Source: AP-15 sp963772295
GTDB taxonomy: Bacteria; Pseudomonadota; Alphaproteobacteria; ATCC43930; CGMCC-115725
Length of the DNA: 64,000 bases
Assembly (NCBI GenBank): GCA_963772295.1
Contig: CAVYWO010000003.1
Coordinates: forward strand, 171,141 to 235,140
Reading direction: 5' to 3'
Position numbers and translations under genes: made by a program. This document shows, piece by piece, positions 43,660 through 54,021 of this stretch (within the stretch, counting starts at the first letter, position 1; each line of letters starts with the position of its first letter). Under the pieces are notes generated by a model, which saw nothing but the letters and a program-made list of their open reading frames with translations, searched no databases and was not told the DNA's origin.

Positions 43660-44223
43660 ATGCAGATAATCGACACCGCGGTTGCGGAGGTGAAGATCCT
43701 GGTGCCGCGGCGCATCTCCGATCAGCGGGGCTTTTTCTCCGAGGTATGGAACGCGCGCGACTTTGTTGCGGCCGGGATCGACGCCGCCTTCGTTCAGGAC
43801 AATCACGTGCGCAACCGGCACAAGAACACCATCCGCGGCTTGCACTACCAAGTGCCGCCGGCGGCGCAAGGCAAGCTGGTGCGGGTGACCCGGGGAGCGG
43901 TCGTCGACATCGCCGTCGACATCCGACGCGGATCACCAACTTTCGGGCGCTTCTCCGAGGTCGTGCTCAGCGTCGATAATTGGTGCCAAATCTGGGTGCC
44001 TCCAGGTTTTGCCCATGGCTATTGCACGCTCGAGGACGACACCGAGGTGCAATACAAGGTTACCGATTTCTACAGCGCGCCGCATGAGCGCGGGATCGCC
44101 TGGAACGACCCGCAGCTGGCGATCCCATGGCCGGTCAGCCCGGAAACCGCGATGGTGTCCGAACGTGATCGGATGCATCCATCCCTCGCCGGTCAGCCCG
44201 ATCTGTTCGAATACCGCGCATGA
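43660..44223 (+). CDS. rfbC: dTDP-4-dehydrorhamnose 3,5-epimerase
   Basis: 187 residues, typical for RmlC. Cupin fold with RISDQRGFFSEVWNARDF, the catalytic-His region TIRGLHYQVPP, GAVVDIAVDIRRGSPTFG and WVPPGFAHGYCTL, and the substrate Tyr region VQYKVTDFYSAPHERGIAW. It acts in dTDP-L-rhamnose synthesis. It overlaps rfbA by 4 bases; rfbB and rfbD are not in the window. Confidence 0.93.
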   Translation: MQIIDTAVAEVKILVPRRISDQRGFFSEVWNARDFVAAGIDAAFVQDNHVRNRHKNTIRGLHYQVPPAAQGKLVRVTRGAVVDIAVDIRRGSPTFGRFSEVVLSVDNWCQIWVPPGFAHGYCTLEDDTEVQYKVTDFYSAPHERGIAWNDPQLAIPWPVSPETAMVSERDRMHPSLAGQPDLFEYRA

Positions 44224-45104
44224 CCGCCGGCGTGAGGGGGATCATCCTCGCCGGCGGCACCGGCAGCCGACTGTGGCCGATCACGCGAGCCGTCAGCAAA
44301 CAGCTGCTGCCGGTTCATGACAAGCCGATGATCTATTATCCGCTCACGACGTTGATGCTGGCTGGAATTCGCGAGATCCTGGTGATCACGACGCCGCATG
44401 ATGCGCCGCAGTTTAGGGCGCTGCTCGGCGACGGCAGCGGCTGGGGGCTCGACCTGCGCTTCGCGGTGCAGCCGCGCCCGGATGGGCTGGCGCAAGCCTT
44501 TTTGATCGGCCGCGAGTTTGTTGTCGGTCGCCGCTCGGCCCTGGTATTGGGCGACAACGTCTTCTACGGCCATGGCCTTGTCGCCGCGCTGCTGCGGGCC
44601 GCGGAAAGCGAGGCGGGCGCGGTGGTTTTCGGTTATTGGGTGCAGGAACCAAGGCAATATGGCGTTATCGAATTCGGAGCGAAGGGCAGGATCAAGGCGA
44701 TCATTGAAAAGCCGGAGGTGCCGCCCTCGAATTATGCTGTCACCGGGCTTTATTTTTACGATGAAGAGGTAGCGGATATTGCGGCTACCTTGCGGCCTTC
44801 GGCGCGGGGAGAGTTCGAGATCACCGATCTCAATACTCATTACCTGCGTCAAGGCCGTCTTGAAGTGGAATTGCTCGGGCGCGGCTTTGCCTGGCTCGAT
44901 ACCGGAACGCCGGAAAGCCTATTGCAGGCGGCCGAATTTGTGGCAACGGTCGAGGCCCGCCAAGGTCTCAAGATCGCTTGCCCCGAAGAGGTGGCGTGGC
45001 GGCAAAATTGGATCGACGACGCGCAGCTCGAAACGCTTGCCGCAGGGTTCAACGGCAACGCCTATGGCCGATACCTCGGAAATTTGTTGGAGAAGCGCCG
45101 CTGA
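44220..45104 (+). CDS. rfbA: Glucose-1-phosphate thymidylyltransferase
   Basis: 294 residues, the standard RmlA length. Nucleotide-binding start GIILAGGTGSRLWPITRAVS, then KQLLPVHDKPMIYYPLTTLM, PDGLAQAFLIGREF, VLGDNVFYGHGL and FAWLDTGTPESLLQA. It makes dTDP-glucose, the first step to dTDP-rhamnose, and starts inside the rfbC stop (ATGA). It links this region to rhamnose-containing surface glycans. Confidence 0.94.
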   Translation: MTAGVRGIILAGGTGSRLWPITRAVSKQLLPVHDKPMIYYPLTTLMLAGIREILVITTPHDAPQFRALLGDGSGWGLDLRFAVQPRPDGLAQAFLIGREFVVGRRSALVLGDNVFYGHGLVAALLRAAESEAGAVVFGYWVQEPRQYGVIEFGAKGRIKAIIEKPEVPPSNYAVTGLYFYDEEVADIAATLRPSARGEFEITDLNTHYLRQGRLEVELLGRGFAWLDTGTPESLLQAAEFVATVEARQGLKIACPEEVAWRQNWIDDAQLETLAAGFNGNAYGRYLGNLLEKRR

Positions 45105-45128
45105 TCCGGGCGCCGTGCCCGGCCGGTT

Positions 45129-45614
45129 TCAGCTGGGATCTTCCTCGACCGCCGGCGTCAGCTCGTAGCGTTGCATGGCAAAGCTGATCGCTTCGTTCCA
45201 GCCGCGGCTGCGGATGTCGATCTGCACCGCATCGGGACCCAGGTACTTCAAATTGTCCGCGTCGCTGACGGCGGCCATCGGGGTCGCCTCGGCGGCCTCG
45301 GGCCGGTTCATCGGCACCGACGAAAAATTAGCCTCTCTCAACGACTTGGCCGTAGCCTGTTCATCCTCCACATAGAACCCGATGTGGTGAACTCCGCACA
45401 GCTCCGAAGATTGTCCCGGCCCCAGCTTCGGCACGCCCGGCTCGCCGTACTTCAAAACCGCAAAATAGATATAGCCGTCGCTGAGCCAAACACCCCTGGC
45501 CCCGGTATCCCCGGGTCGGCGATAAAGCTCGGTCAGGCCAAAATGTTGCTTGTAGAATTCGGCAGTCGTCGCCGGATCGTCGGTCACCAATGCTATATGC
45601 CGGATGCGCGCCAT
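45129..45614 (-). CDS. VOC (glyoxalase/dioxygenase fold) family protein
   Basis: 161 residues with the paired beta-alpha-beta-beta-beta units: RIRHIALVTDDPATTAEFYK, GLTELYRRPGD, CGVHHIGFYVEDEQATAKSL and VQIDIRSRGW. His in the first and His-His in the second unit are plausible metal ligands. Function cannot be assigned beyond the superfamily. Convergent with rfbA. Confidence 0.75.
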   Translation of the reverse strand: MARIRHIALVTDDPATTAEFYKQHFGLTELYRRPGDTGARGVWLSDGYIYFAVLKYGEPGVPKLGPGQSSELCGVHHIGFYVEDEQATAKSLREANFSSVPMNRPEAAEATPMAAVSDADNLKYLGPDAVQIDIRSRGWNEAISFAMQRYELTPAVEEDPS

Positions 45615-45697
45615 TGGCCGTCCTTCATCGGATTTGCGGTCGAGAGTATCGATCTGGCTGTGTAGACTGGCCCGGCGCGGGCGTCGAGCATCTCGCC

Positions 45698-46903
45698 TTA
45701 ACCGGCGAATGCGGCGATCCCGGTCTGGGCGCGTCCGAGGATCAGCGCGTGGATATCATGCGTGCCCTCGTAGGTGTTGACCGCCTCGAGGTTCATCACG
45801 TGCCGGATCACGTGGTATTCGTCGGAGATGCCGTTGCCGCCGTGCAGGTCGCGTGCCACCCGGGCGATGTCGAGCGCCTTGCCGGCGTTGTTGCGCTTTA
45901 GCATCGAGATCATCTCGGGGGCCGCGCGTCCTTCATCCTTGAGCCGGCCGAGGCGAAGACACGCGGTTAGCCCGAGCGTGATCTCGGTCTGCATGTCGAC
46001 GAGCTTTTTCTGGACCAGCTGATTGGCGGCAAGCGGCCGACCGAACTGACGGCGTTCGACCGTATAATTGCGCGCCGCGTGCCAGCAGAACTCGGCGGCG
46101 CCGATCGCTCCCCAGGCAACGCAATAGCGGGCATTGTTGAGGCAGGAAAACGGGCCGCGCAGCCCCGCGGCCCCCGGCAGCCGGTTCGCTTCAGGAACAA
46201 ACACGTCGTCCATGACGATCTCGCCGGTGACCGAAGCGCGCAGGCTGAATTTGCCTTCGATCTTGGGGGCGCTCAGGCCCTTCATGCCCGTTTCGAGGAT
46301 AAAGCCGCGGATCACGCCGTCTGCGGTCTTGGCCCAGACCACGAACACATCGGCGATCGGCGCGTTCGAGATCCAGGTCTTGGCGCCGCGCAACCGGTAT
46401 CCGCCGGCGACGGTGTCGGCCCGGGTGGTCATGCCGCCGGGATCCGAGCCGTGGTCGGGCTCGGTCAGGCCAAAGCAGCCGACCCATTCGCCGGAAGCGA
46501 GCTTCGGCAGATAATGTCGGCGCTGGGCCTCGGTGCCGAAGGCATGGATCGGATGCATGACGAGGCTCGACTGCACGCTCATCGCCGAGCGATAGCCGCT
46601 GTCGACGCGTTCGACCTCGCGCGCGATCAAGCCATAAGAGACATAATTGACCCCGGCGCAGCCATAGCCCTCGATGGTCGCGCCGAGAAAGCCGAGCGCT
46701 GCCATCTCGCTCATGATTTGCCGGTCGAAATGCTCGTGCCGGTTGGCCTCGAGCACGCGCGGAAACAGCTTCTCCTGGCAATAGGCGCGGGCGCTGTCTC
46801 GAATCAGGCGTTCTTCTTCGCTCAGCGCCTCCTCAAAGAGCAGCGGATCCGCCCAGGAAAACGGCGCATCGGCAGCGGGCGGCCCGGTTCGGTCGGGTTT
46901 CAT
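45698..46903 (-). CDS. gcdH: Glutaryl-CoA dehydrogenase
   Basis: 401 residues from the ATG at 46903. Acyl-CoA dehydrogenase fold with GCFGLTEPDHGSDPGGM (FAD/substrate loop), KTWISNAPIADVFVVWAK, RRQFGRPLAANQLVQKKL and the catalytic Glu in NTYEGTHDIHALILGRAQ. The THDIHALILGR ending is characteristic of glutaryl-CoA dehydrogenases, which convert glutaryl-CoA to crotonyl-CoA in lysine/tryptophan breakdown. It stands alone; no electron-transfer flavoprotein gene is nearby. Confidence 0.9.
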   Translation of the reverse strand: MKPDRTGPPAADAPFSWADPLLFEEALSEEERLIRDSARAYCQEKLFPRVLEANRHEHFDRQIMSEMAALGFLGATIEGYGCAGVNYVSYGLIAREVERVDSGYRSAMSVQSSLVMHPIHAFGTEAQRRHYLPKLASGEWVGCFGLTEPDHGSDPGGMTTRADTVAGGYRLRGAKTWISNAPIADVFVVWAKTADGVIRGFILETGMKGLSAPKIEGKFSLRASVTGEIVMDDVFVPEANRLPGAAGLRGPFSCLNNARYCVAWGAIGAAEFCWHAARNYTVERRQFGRPLAANQLVQKKLVDMQTEITLGLTACLRLGRLKDEGRAAPEMISMLKRNNAGKALDIARVARDLHGGNGISDEYHVIRHVMNLEAVNTYEGTHDIHALILGRAQTGIAAFAG

Positions 46904-47037
46904 GGCACCCTTCGGTTGCGACGGTAGGGCCGTATATACCGCGCCCCCTCGGCCGCGGCGCAAGGTCTACTAGGCCTACTAGGCTGAGGACGCGGGCCCG
47001 TCCCCGGTCGACCCCTAACGCGCAACGCGCCCCGCGG

Positions 47038-47508
47038 CTATTTCTTGACGGCGGCCGATCGGCGACCCGCTTGGCGGCCGGTTTCGCGCCCGAGGCCGAT
47101 CTTTTTGGCAAATTCGGAGCGTTGTTTCGCGTAGTTCGGCGCGACCATCGGATAATCCGGCGCCAGCCCCCAGCGGGTCCGGTATTCGTCCGGCGACATG
47201 TTGTAGGTGGTGCGCAGGTGCCGCTTGAGCATCTTGAGCCGCTTGCCGTCTTCGAGGCAGATCAGATAGTCGGGGGTAATCGAGCGCCGCGGCGGCACCG
47301 CCGGCTTCAACGGTTCGGGCGGCGGCTCGACAATCTGGGTCTCCAACCCCCGCAAAGAGCCATAGACCGCATTGATGACCTCGGCCATCTGGGCCATGGG
47401 CAACGTATTGTTGCTGACATAAGCGGCGACCACATCCGCCGTCATCCGCAGCAACTCCTGCTCCGCCATCTTGGGCGCCGCCAATTCTGCCATTTCGTGC
47501 TCCGACAA
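47038..47508 (-). CDS. mucR: MucR/Ros family zinc-finger transcription regulator
   Basis: 156 residues. The helical N-terminal oligomerization part (MTADVVAAYVSNNTLPMAQM) is followed by the Ros-type finger DYLICLEDGKRLKMLKRHLR and YNMSPDEYRTRWGLAPDYPM, then a basic tail (GRQAGRRSAAVKK). MucR proteins are alphaproteobacterial regulators of exopolysaccharide and other surface genes. The cis acidic residue in CLED replaces the second Cys, as in known MucR proteins. Confidence 0.88.
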   Translation of the reverse strand: MSEHEMAELAAPKMAEQELLRMTADVVAAYVSNNTLPMAQMAEVINAVYGSLRGLETQIVEPPPEPLKPAVPPRRSITPDYLICLEDGKRLKMLKRHLRTTYNMSPDEYRTRWGLAPDYPMVAPNYAKQRSEFAKKIGLGRETGRQAGRRSAAVKK

Positions 47509-47910
47509 ATGCTGGAATGTTCACACCAGCGCGCATGATCGATGCAGGATTTTCTTGTGTCAATGGAAAGTTATCGGCGACCGTAGTAATCGACACTAAG
47601 AGGCGCGGGCGACGACTTGCCGGCAACGGGCGGGCGTCGGCGGGACGCTGCGGCTTGAGCGAAAAACCCAAATCTTCGTCAATGATCGCCGCAATAGAGC
47701 CCGCTCCGGCCCGCCCGGCGGGCACGGCTGCGCCGTCTGTTGCGGCCATCCTCCGAATTCGGCGCGATTTGTGGTAGCTCGCTGGCGCGGCCGGGCGAAA
47801 TCTGGTAGGACACCCTCGCTGCCGCCGGCGCCGGCGGCTCGCCATCTCGGATTACCGGCGCGGGGCATCGTCATGCGGTCAATTCGCTGTTCGCGACGGG
47901 CGGTCTGTGC
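47509..47910. other. Divergent promoter region between mucR and glyA
   Basis: About 400 bases with no supported gene. It is more AT-rich next to mucR (CAGGATTTTCTTGTGTCAATGG). Promoters for both genes must lie here. I see no riboswitch-like structure upstream of glyA. Confidence 0.5.
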
Positions 47911-49254
<1,344 letters not shown>

Positions 49255-49262
49255 GGGGAGAG

Positions 49263-49721
49263 ATGCGCTGTCCGTTCTGTGGCTCCGACGATACCCAGGT
49301 CAAGGATTCGCGGCCGACCGACGATCGCGGCGCGATCCGACGGCGCCGGTTCTGCGCCAGTTGCGCGGCCCGCTTCACGACCTTCGAGCGCGTGCAGCTG
49401 CGCGATCTGACGGTGATCAAAAAGCACGGCCAGCGCGAGCCGTTCGATCGCGATAAGCTCGCCCGCTCGATGTACGTCGCCTTGCGCAAGCGGCCGGTGG
49501 CACCCGATCGGGTCGAACGCACGATCAATTCGCTGGTGCGCCAGCTCGAAAGCTCGGGCGAGACCGATATCCCGAGCGAAGTGATCGGCGGTCTCGTCAT
49601 GGAGGCGCTGGCGAGCCTCGACCAGGTTGCCTATATCCGCTACGCCTCGGTTTATCGCAACTTCCGCGAGGCCAAGGATTTCGGCGATTTTGTCGGGCAG
49701 ATCGCTGCCGATGGCGGCTAA
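49263..49721 (+). CDS. nrdR: Transcriptional repressor NrdR
   Basis: 152 residues from the ATG at 49263 (GGGGGAGAG just upstream). Zinc ribbon MRCPFCGSDDTQVKDSR and RRRFCASCAARFTTFERVQL, then the ATP-cone domain VIKKHGQREPFDRDKLARSM. It binds (d)ATP and represses ribonucleotide reductase genes. Its last 11 bases overlap ribD. Confidence 0.95.
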   Translation: MRCPFCGSDDTQVKDSRPTDDRGAIRRRRFCASCAARFTTFERVQLRDLTVIKKHGQREPFDRDKLARSMYVALRKRPVAPDRVERTINSLVRQLESSGETDIPSEVIGGLVMEALASLDQVAYIRYASVYRNFREAKDFGDFVGQIAADGG

Positions 49722-50865
49722 GGCGGCGGTCGCGGCCGCCGCCATCGGCGATCTTGGTCATATGCGGGCGGCATTGGGGCTCGCCCGGCGCGGCCTCGGC
49801 AATGCTTGGCCCAACCCGGCGGTCGGCTGCGTTCTGGTCAACGAAGGACGCGTCGTCGGCCGCGGCTGGACCCAGCCGGGCGGCAGGCCGCACGCCGAGA
49901 CCGAGGCGCTGTCCCGCGCCGGCCCCGGCGCCCGCGGCGCCACCGCCTATGTCAGCCTCGAACCGTGCTGCCACCGGGGCCAAACGCCGTCTTGCGCCGA
50001 GGCGCTGATCGAAGCCGGGGTTCGGCGCGTCGTCGCCGCGGTCGAAGACCCTGATCCGCGCGTCCGCGGCGGCGGCATCCAAAGGCTGCGCGCCGCCGGG
50101 ATCGCGGCCGAAATCGGGCTCTGCGCCGATGCGGCGGCCGAGATCAATGCCGGGTTTTTCAGCCGGGTACGGCGGGGCCGGCCGCTTGTCACGGTGAAGC
50201 TCGCGACCACGCTCGACGGGCGGATCGCGATGCCGGGGGGCGAGAGCCGCTGGATTACCGGAGCGCCGGCGCGCGCCCGCGCGCATCTATTGCGCGCCCG
50301 GCACGATGCGGTCATGGTTGGCATCGGCACCGTGCTCGCCGACGACCCGGAGCTCACCTGCCGGCTCAATGGGCTCGGCCGGTGCCCGCCGGTGCGGATC
50401 GTCGTCGACCGGCAGCTGCGGATCCCGCCGACGGCACGGCTCCTCGCCGAAGCCGGCGCGGCGCCGATTTGGCTGTTGGCCGCGGCCTCGGCCGATCCGA
50501 ACCGGCGGCGCGCGCTCGAAGCGAGCGGCGCCCGCGTCATCGAGGTCGCCGATCGCAGCGACGGGATCGACCTCGCCGCGGCGCTGGCGGCCCTCGGCAC
50601 GCGCGGCATCACCCGGCTCCTCGTCGAAGGCGGCGCCCGGCTCGTCGCCGGCCTGCTGAAAGCCTGGCTCGTCGACCGCCTCGCCTGGTTTCACGCGCCT
50701 CGCCTCATCGGCGCGGATGGCATTGCCGCGATCGGCGCCCTCGGCATTGCCGCATTGGCTGAAGCGCCCGGCTTCGAGCGCGCCGCGACCGAGACGGTCG
50801 GCGCCGATCTGTTGACGACGTTCCGCACCCGAGATTCGCAAAATCCGGCCGAGAACTGCCGATGA
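49711..50865 (+). CDS. ribD: Bifunctional riboflavin deaminase/reductase
   Basis: 384 residues. Deaminase domain with zinc site HAETEAL and PCCHRGQTPSCAEALI. Reductase domain with VTVKLATTLDGRIA, RHDAVMVGIGTVLADDPELT and LLVEGGARLVAGLL. It carries out steps two and three of riboflavin synthesis. ATG at 49711 overlaps nrdR. The next gene is not ribE as in many relatives but an MlrC-like peptidase, coupled by ATGA. Confidence 0.94.
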   Translation: MAAKAAVAAAAIGDLGHMRAALGLARRGLGNAWPNPAVGCVLVNEGRVVGRGWTQPGGRPHAETEALSRAGPGARGATAYVSLEPCCHRGQTPSCAEALIEAGVRRVVAAVEDPDPRVRGGGIQRLRAAGIAAEIGLCADAAAEINAGFFSRVRRGRPLVTVKLATTLDGRIAMPGGESRWITGAPARARAHLLRARHDAVMVGIGTVLADDPELTCRLNGLGRCPPVRIVVDRQLRIPPTARLLAEAGAAPIWLLAAASADPNRRRALEASGARVIEVADRSDGIDLAAALAALGTRGITRLLVEGGARLVAGLLKAWLVDRLAWFHAPRLIGADGIAAIGALGIAALAEAPGFERAATETVGADLLTTFRTRDSQNPAENCR

Positions 50866-52376
50866 AACGCGTGCTCACCGCCCGGTTCATGCACGAGACC
50901 AACACCTTCAGCCGGGTGAAGACCGACATGGCGCTGATCCGGCGCCGCGACTTTCACCTCGACAATGCGATCCCGCAGGCATTCCGCGGCACCCGCTCGG
51001 CGCTCGGCGCCGGCTTTGAGGCCGCCGACACATACGGCTGGACCCTCGTTCATCCGGTCTCCGCCAACCCGAACCCGTCGGGCATCGTCGCCGACGCCGC
51101 GTTCGAGGAGATCGCGGGGATGATCCTCGACGCCGCCGCGGCAAGAGCGCCGATCGACGGCGCCCTGCTGCATCTGCATGGCGCCATGGTCGCCGAAAGC
51201 CACGAGGACGCCGAGGGCGAGTTCTTGGCCCGGCTGCGCCACCGGCTCGGACCGCGGACACCGATCGTTGCCACCCTCGATCTGCACGCCAACGTCACCC
51301 CGCGGATGGCCGCGAATGCGAATGCGCTCGTCGCCTTTCGCACCTATCCGCATGTCGACATGTACGAGCGCGCCTGGCAGGCGGCCGAGCTGCTCGAACG
51401 GGCGATGCGGGGCGAAATCCGGCCGGTGACCGCGATCGCCCGCCGGCCGATGCTCTACGGTCTCGACCGCGGCCGGCACGAAAGCCCGCCGATGGCCGAG
51501 CTCCTGGCCCGCGCCGCCGCCATCGAGGCCCGCGGCGACGCACTCGTTGTCAGCATTTGCGCCGGGTTCAGCCGCTCCAATACGCGCGATGTCGGACCGT
51601 CGGTGACGGTCACCACCGATGGCGCCGATCCCCGGGCGCAGGCGATCGCCGAGAGCTTTATGGATTTCGCGTGGGAGACTCGCGAATTCAGCAGTTTTAC
51701 GCTGCTGCCGGTGGCCGCGGCGGTGGCCCTGGCGCGACAGGGCAGGCCCGGCGCCCGGCCGCTCGTCGTCGCCGACTACACCGACAATCCGGGCGGCGGC
51801 GGGTATGGCGACGCGACCGCCTTGCTCGCGGGCCTGGTCGAAGCCGGGGTCGGGAGCGTCGCCTTTCACGCGATCTGCGATCCCAAGGCCGTCCAGACGG
51901 CGATCGAGGCCGGGGTCGGCGCCAAGACGACGCTCGTCCTCGGCGGCAAGACCGATCCCTCGATGGGCGGCGGCCCGCTCGCCCTCCACGGCGAGGTCGT
52001 CTCCTTGACCAACGGCCGCTTCATCGCGTACGGACCGATGGGCGGCGGGGTCGAGCGCAATTACGGTCCCTCGCTTTTGTTCCGGGTCGGCGGCATCGAC
52101 ATCGTCGTCATCACCAACAACGGCCAGGCGACCGATCTCGGCCAATTCACCTCGCTCGGCATCGATCCGACGCGCTACGCGACGGTCGCGGTCAAATCGA
52201 TGCAGCATTTTCGCGCCGCCTTCGCGCCGATCGCCCGCGATATCGTGCTGGTCGACACCGGCGCCTTGTGCGCCGAGATTTACACCCCGGAACTCTTCAC
52301 CAAGGTGCGCCGTCCGATCTGGCCGCTCGACCCGATCGCCGACCCGCGCCCGGCACCGTCTTCTCGTTCAGCCTGA
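50862..52376 (+). CDS. M81 family metallopeptidase (MlrC-like)
   Basis: 504 residues, the usual MlrC length. Begins KRVLTARFMHETNTFSRVKT with the conserved His-Glu-Thr-Asn-Thr-Phe. Other landmarks: DGALLHLHGAMVAESHEDAE, TPIVATLDLHANVTP, DNPGGGGYGDATALL, and VVITNNGQATDLGQF near the C-terminus. Family members include microcystinase C, which cleaves linear peptides and is zinc-dependent. The native substrate is unknown. It overlaps ribD by 4 bases and the convergent nadC by 9. Confidence 0.88.
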   Translation: MKRVLTARFMHETNTFSRVKTDMALIRRRDFHLDNAIPQAFRGTRSALGAGFEAADTYGWTLVHPVSANPNPSGIVADAAFEEIAGMILDAAAARAPIDGALLHLHGAMVAESHEDAEGEFLARLRHRLGPRTPIVATLDLHANVTPRMAANANALVAFRTYPHVDMYERAWQAAELLERAMRGEIRPVTAIARRPMLYGLDRGRHESPPMAELLARAAAIEARGDALVVSICAGFSRSNTRDVGPSVTVTTDGADPRAQAIAESFMDFAWETREFSSFTLLPVAAAVALARQGRPGARPLVVADYTDNPGGGGYGDATALLAGLVEAGVGSVAFHAICDPKAVQTAIEAGVGAKTTLVLGGKTDPSMGGGPLALHGEVVSLTNGRFIAYGPMGGGVERNYGPSLLFRVGGIDIVVITNNGQATDLGQFTSLGIDPTRYATVAVKSMQHFRAAFAPIARDIVLVDTGALCAEIYTPELFTKVRRPIWPLDPIADPRPAPSSRSA

Positions 52377-53207
52377 TATGTCGAGCCCGAGATCGAGGAT
52401 CGGGGCGCTGTGCGTGATCCACCCCGACGAGATCAGGTCGACCCCGGTCGCGGCGACCGCGGCGGCGGTGTCGGGGCTGATCCGGCCCGAGGCTTCGGTC
52501 ACGGCGCGGCCGTCGACCATCGCTACCGCCCGGCGCAGGGTTTCGGGGCTCATATTGTCGAGGAGGACGGCATCGATGCCGAAGGCGAGCGCTTCGGCGA
52601 GTTGGTCGAGGGTGTCGACTTCGAGCTCGATCTTGACGAGATGCCCGGCATGACGCCGGGCCCGCTGGAGCGCCGGCCGCACCCCGCCGGCGAGCGCCAC
52701 GTGGTTGTCCTTGATCAGCATCGCGTCGTCGAGGCCGAAGCGGTGATTGGCGCCGCCGCCCAGCCTGACCGCCTCCTTTTCGAGAAGACGCAGGCCGGGC
52801 GTGGTCTTGCGGGTGCAGACGATCCGCGCCTTCGAGCCGGCGATCGCGTCGGCCAAGGCCCGCGTCGCGGTCGCAACCCCGGACATATGGCAGAGGAAAT
52901 TCAAGGCGGTGCGCTCGGCGGCGAGCACCGGCCGCGCCCGGCCCTCGAGGCGCGCCACCGTTTCGCCGCGCCCGACGCGGCCGCCGTCGGGACGCAGCCG
53001 TTCGATCTTTAGGGCCGGGTCGACGAGCTCAAAGGCGAGGAGGGCGGCGTCGAGCCCGGCGAGAACGCCCGGCTGGCGCGCCGCGATCACCGCCGCGATC
53101 AGCGCGTCGTCCGGCACGATGGCGTCGGTGGTGATGTCGCCGGCCCGGCCCAGGTCTTCGGCAAGGGCGGCGCGCACGACCGGCTCGATCAAGAGGCGCA
53201 TCACCAT
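52368..53207 (-). CDS. nadC: Nicotinate-nucleotide pyrophosphorylase (carboxylating)
   Basis: 279 residues. Landmarks: AALAEDLGRAGDITTDAI, ERTALNFLCHMSGVATATRA, IVCTRKTTPGLRLLEKEAV, GGGANHRFGLDDAMLIKDNH, IELEVDTLDQLAEAL, and TEASGRISPDTA. It converts quinolinate to nicotinate mononucleotide in NAD synthesis. Complete; no nadA or nadB adjacent. ATG at 53207, with ATG at 53201 as alternative. Confidence 0.95.
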   Translation of the reverse strand: MVMRLLIEPVVRAALAEDLGRAGDITTDAIVPDDALIAAVIAARQPGVLAGLDAALLAFELVDPALKIERLRPDGGRVGRGETVARLEGRARPVLAAERTALNFLCHMSGVATATRALADAIAGSKARIVCTRKTTPGLRLLEKEAVRLGGGANHRFGLDDAMLIKDNHVALAGGVRPALQRARRHAGHLVKIELEVDTLDQLAEALAFGIDAVLLDNMSPETLRRAVAMVDGRAVTEASGRISPDTAAAVAATGVDLISSGWITHSAPILDLGLDISG

Positions 53208-53536
53208 CTCAAGACCCGTGCGGCTTTGGCACCGATCGCCGCAACCAAATGGCGGCGCTTGCTTATGCTTTTCCCGAGCATAAGTCCGGCGATCGGTCTG
53301 TCAAGCTTCCGGCCCTGATCGCCGCCGGCCGGTTCACCCGTTCTCCCCGGCGGCCGCGGTCTATCTCGGGGCGGCGAACCGGCCGAGTATCTCGCTGGCG
53401 CGCTCGTCGCCGGCAGGCTCGCGGCGCGGATCGGTGCCGCCGCGGTGTTGCCGGCGACGAGGCGGCCGCGGCCAACGTATTTTTCGCTCCTCGGCAACCG
53501 CCTCCGCCTGGGGACGACTGGCGGCAGCGGATGCCC
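53208..53536. other. Remnant stretch after nadC
   Basis: No complete gene. A plus-strand frame reads AEYLAGALVAGRLAARIGAA and could be a coding scrap. A probable boundary between housekeeping and disturbed DNA. Confidence 0.35.
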
Positions 53537-53830
53537 TCATAAGGCATACTCGCCCTTGAGCTGCCGAAGGTCGGCCTCAAATTGTTGCGCCATAGAGTAC
53601 GTATAAATTCGCGCTATATCTCCGATGTTTTGGTATCGTATAATTTTTCTCAAGTCGCTCTGCCTTTGGTGCCATGCCAATCCATCAGTAAAGAACAAAA
53701 ATGTGGCATCACCCCGTTTCGCCGCGATGATTTGCTCAATTATGCGCGAGATAGAGCCGTCAACCGTGTAACCGAGGGTGGCATTTGCGGCACGGAGGTT
53801 TCCGCCAGAGCACGACGGTGTGTCAGAACC
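53537..53830 (-). pseudogene. C-terminal remnant of a DpnII-like type II restriction endonuclease
   Basis: About 98 codons with VDGSISRIIEQIIAAKRGDA, FLFFTDGLAWHQRQSDLRKI and IARIYTYSMAQQFEADLRQL, ending KGEYAL. The DG-x-x-W-x-x-R/Q then RIYT-x-x-M end resembles the C-terminus of DpnII/MboI-type enzymes. The N-terminal two thirds and the partner methylase are absent. AT-rich codons set it apart from nadC. A dead fragment of a restriction system. Confidence 0.55.
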
Positions 53831-54021
53831 TGCATGGACACAAGATGTTAGCGAGGAACCTCGGCCTTTGGAGGTCGGGCGCGGTATCGGGCCACGTCGT
53901 TGGCGAATCGCTGCCGCTCGGGACGTCTGCCCTGGAATCATCGGCCGATATCGGCCGGCGACGCGCGATTTCGGCGACTAGACCGCGTTTGCGAGAATGG
54001 CGAAAGTGACGTAGAGGGACA

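Noticed and set aside
42205..43869. A 554-codon minus-strand frame opposite gor
   Set aside because: Composition (His/Asp/Arg/Val-rich) is typical of antisense frames; gor is complete on the plus strand.
47509..47910. A glycine riboswitch upstream of glyA
   Set aside because: I could not find the conserved paired aptamer cores; the region lacks matching stems.
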